Origin: JAGNEJ01 sp043757865
GTDB lineage: Bacteria > Verrucomicrobiota > Verrucomicrobiia > Verrucomicrobiales > V1-33
DNA: 15,920 nucleotides
Direction: 5' to 3'
Assembly (NCBI GenBank): GCA_043757865.1
Contig: JAYVOP010000300.1
Span: 1-15,920, forward strand
The notes below the pieces were generated by a model, which saw only the letters and a program-made list of their open reading frames with translations, made no database searches and was not told the origin of the DNA. A program made the position numbers and the translations under genes. Below are positions 15,652 through 15,920 of the stretch, in pieces (the first letter of the stretch is position 1; every line of letters begins with the position of its first letter).

Positions 15652-15920
15652 TCATTTTGCCTGGAAAATGCGCGGCAGAAACTCGGCTAGGTAGTTGCGC
15701 CAGATGGGCCAGGAGTGGTCTCCAGCGGTCGTTTTGAATTCGTGGTGCAGGTCTTTCTCTTTGAATTTGGCAAGCAACTCTTGGTTGGGCTTGAGGAGGA
15801 AATCATTTTCGCCAATAGCAATCCAAAGGAGTTTTATCTTGGCGTTCGCATCGGCGGCGTGGTCCAGGATGGGGGCTTGATAGGTGGCGCTGGGCGGGGC
15901 GGCACTGAAGGCTCCTAGGT
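15652..15920 (-). CDS. C-terminal part of an alpha/beta-hydrolase esterase (5' end beyond window)
   Basis: The frame is open from the right edge to TGA at 15654-15652 and gives 88 residues without a start. The sequence KIKLLWIAIGENDFLLKPNQ and then TTAGDHSWPIWRNYLAEFLP match the end of the CE1-like esterase group (feruloyl/acetylxylan esterase and enterochelin-esterase-like proteins). The His of GDHSW is the expected catalytic His, and the Asp of GENDF fits the acid. The serine (GxSxG) would lie outside. A role in removing ester groups from plant polysaccharides is family inference and would suit the GH43 gene elsewhere in the window. Confidence 0.85.
   Translation of the reverse strand, partial: LGAFSAAPPSATYQAPILDHAADANAKIKLLWIAIGENDFLLKPNQELLAKFKEKDLHHEFKTTAGDHSWPIWRNYLAEFLPRIFQAK

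Noticed and set aside
1..15920. CRISPR array, insertion sequence or defence cassette.
   Set aside because: No regularly spaced repeats, transposase, integrase or nuclease/toxin genes were found in either strand.

Overview
The window looks like chromosomal DNA of a Verrucomicrobiota bacterium (Verrucomicrobiae-like, G+C-rich). Three observations point there. The first is a sigma factor of the Rhodopirellula/Verrucomicrobium ECF subfamily followed by a FecR-type regulator and a DUF1587/DUF1595/DUF1592/DUF1588 cytochrome. The second is a secreted protein with tandem lamin-tail-like modules and a C-terminal beta domain of the type common in this phylum. The third is the frequent lack of clear Shine-Dalgarno sequences. 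The assignment rests on gene families and not on rRNA.

Left third (1-4369, minus strand): a translationally coupled operon, read right to left, of an ECF sigma factor, a membrane-anchored FecR-type anti-sigma with an extra C-terminal domain, and a large exported protein with CxxCH motifs near both ends. The last gene runs off the left edge and is open over all 842 codons in the window. Divergent from it, 4558-5661 encodes an exported GH43 glycosidase with all three catalytic acids in place.

Middle (5662-8352): a gene-free 538-bp stretch holds two diverged copies of a short repeat and a run of hairpins. It is followed by recN (DNA repair) and, 2 bp later, a GNAT acetyltransferase. A strong hairpin separates these from the convergent gene that follows.

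Right half (8424-15920, all minus strand): a 1228-residue secreted protein with four LTD-like modules, preceded by a pyrimidine-rich, SD-less leader; a divergent Hsp33 redox chaperone; an AlgX/AlgJ-like SGNH protein coupled by an ATGA overlap to a Ldh_2-family dehydrogenase; and the C-terminal end of an alpha/beta-hydrolase esterase.

The most unexpected whole-window signal is compositional. By hand count, CTAG occurs about twice in 1-5660 and about 35 times in 5661-15920. The change falls in the gap between the GH43 gene and recN, where the repeats lie. The sigma/FecR/cytochrome plus GH43 block may therefore be a transferred island next to core genes. The best candidate for an undescribed system is that block: a self-regulated cell-surface module in which a FecR-linked domain could sense a ligand and switch on a dihaem-type DUF1592 protein, possibly for polysaccharide use.
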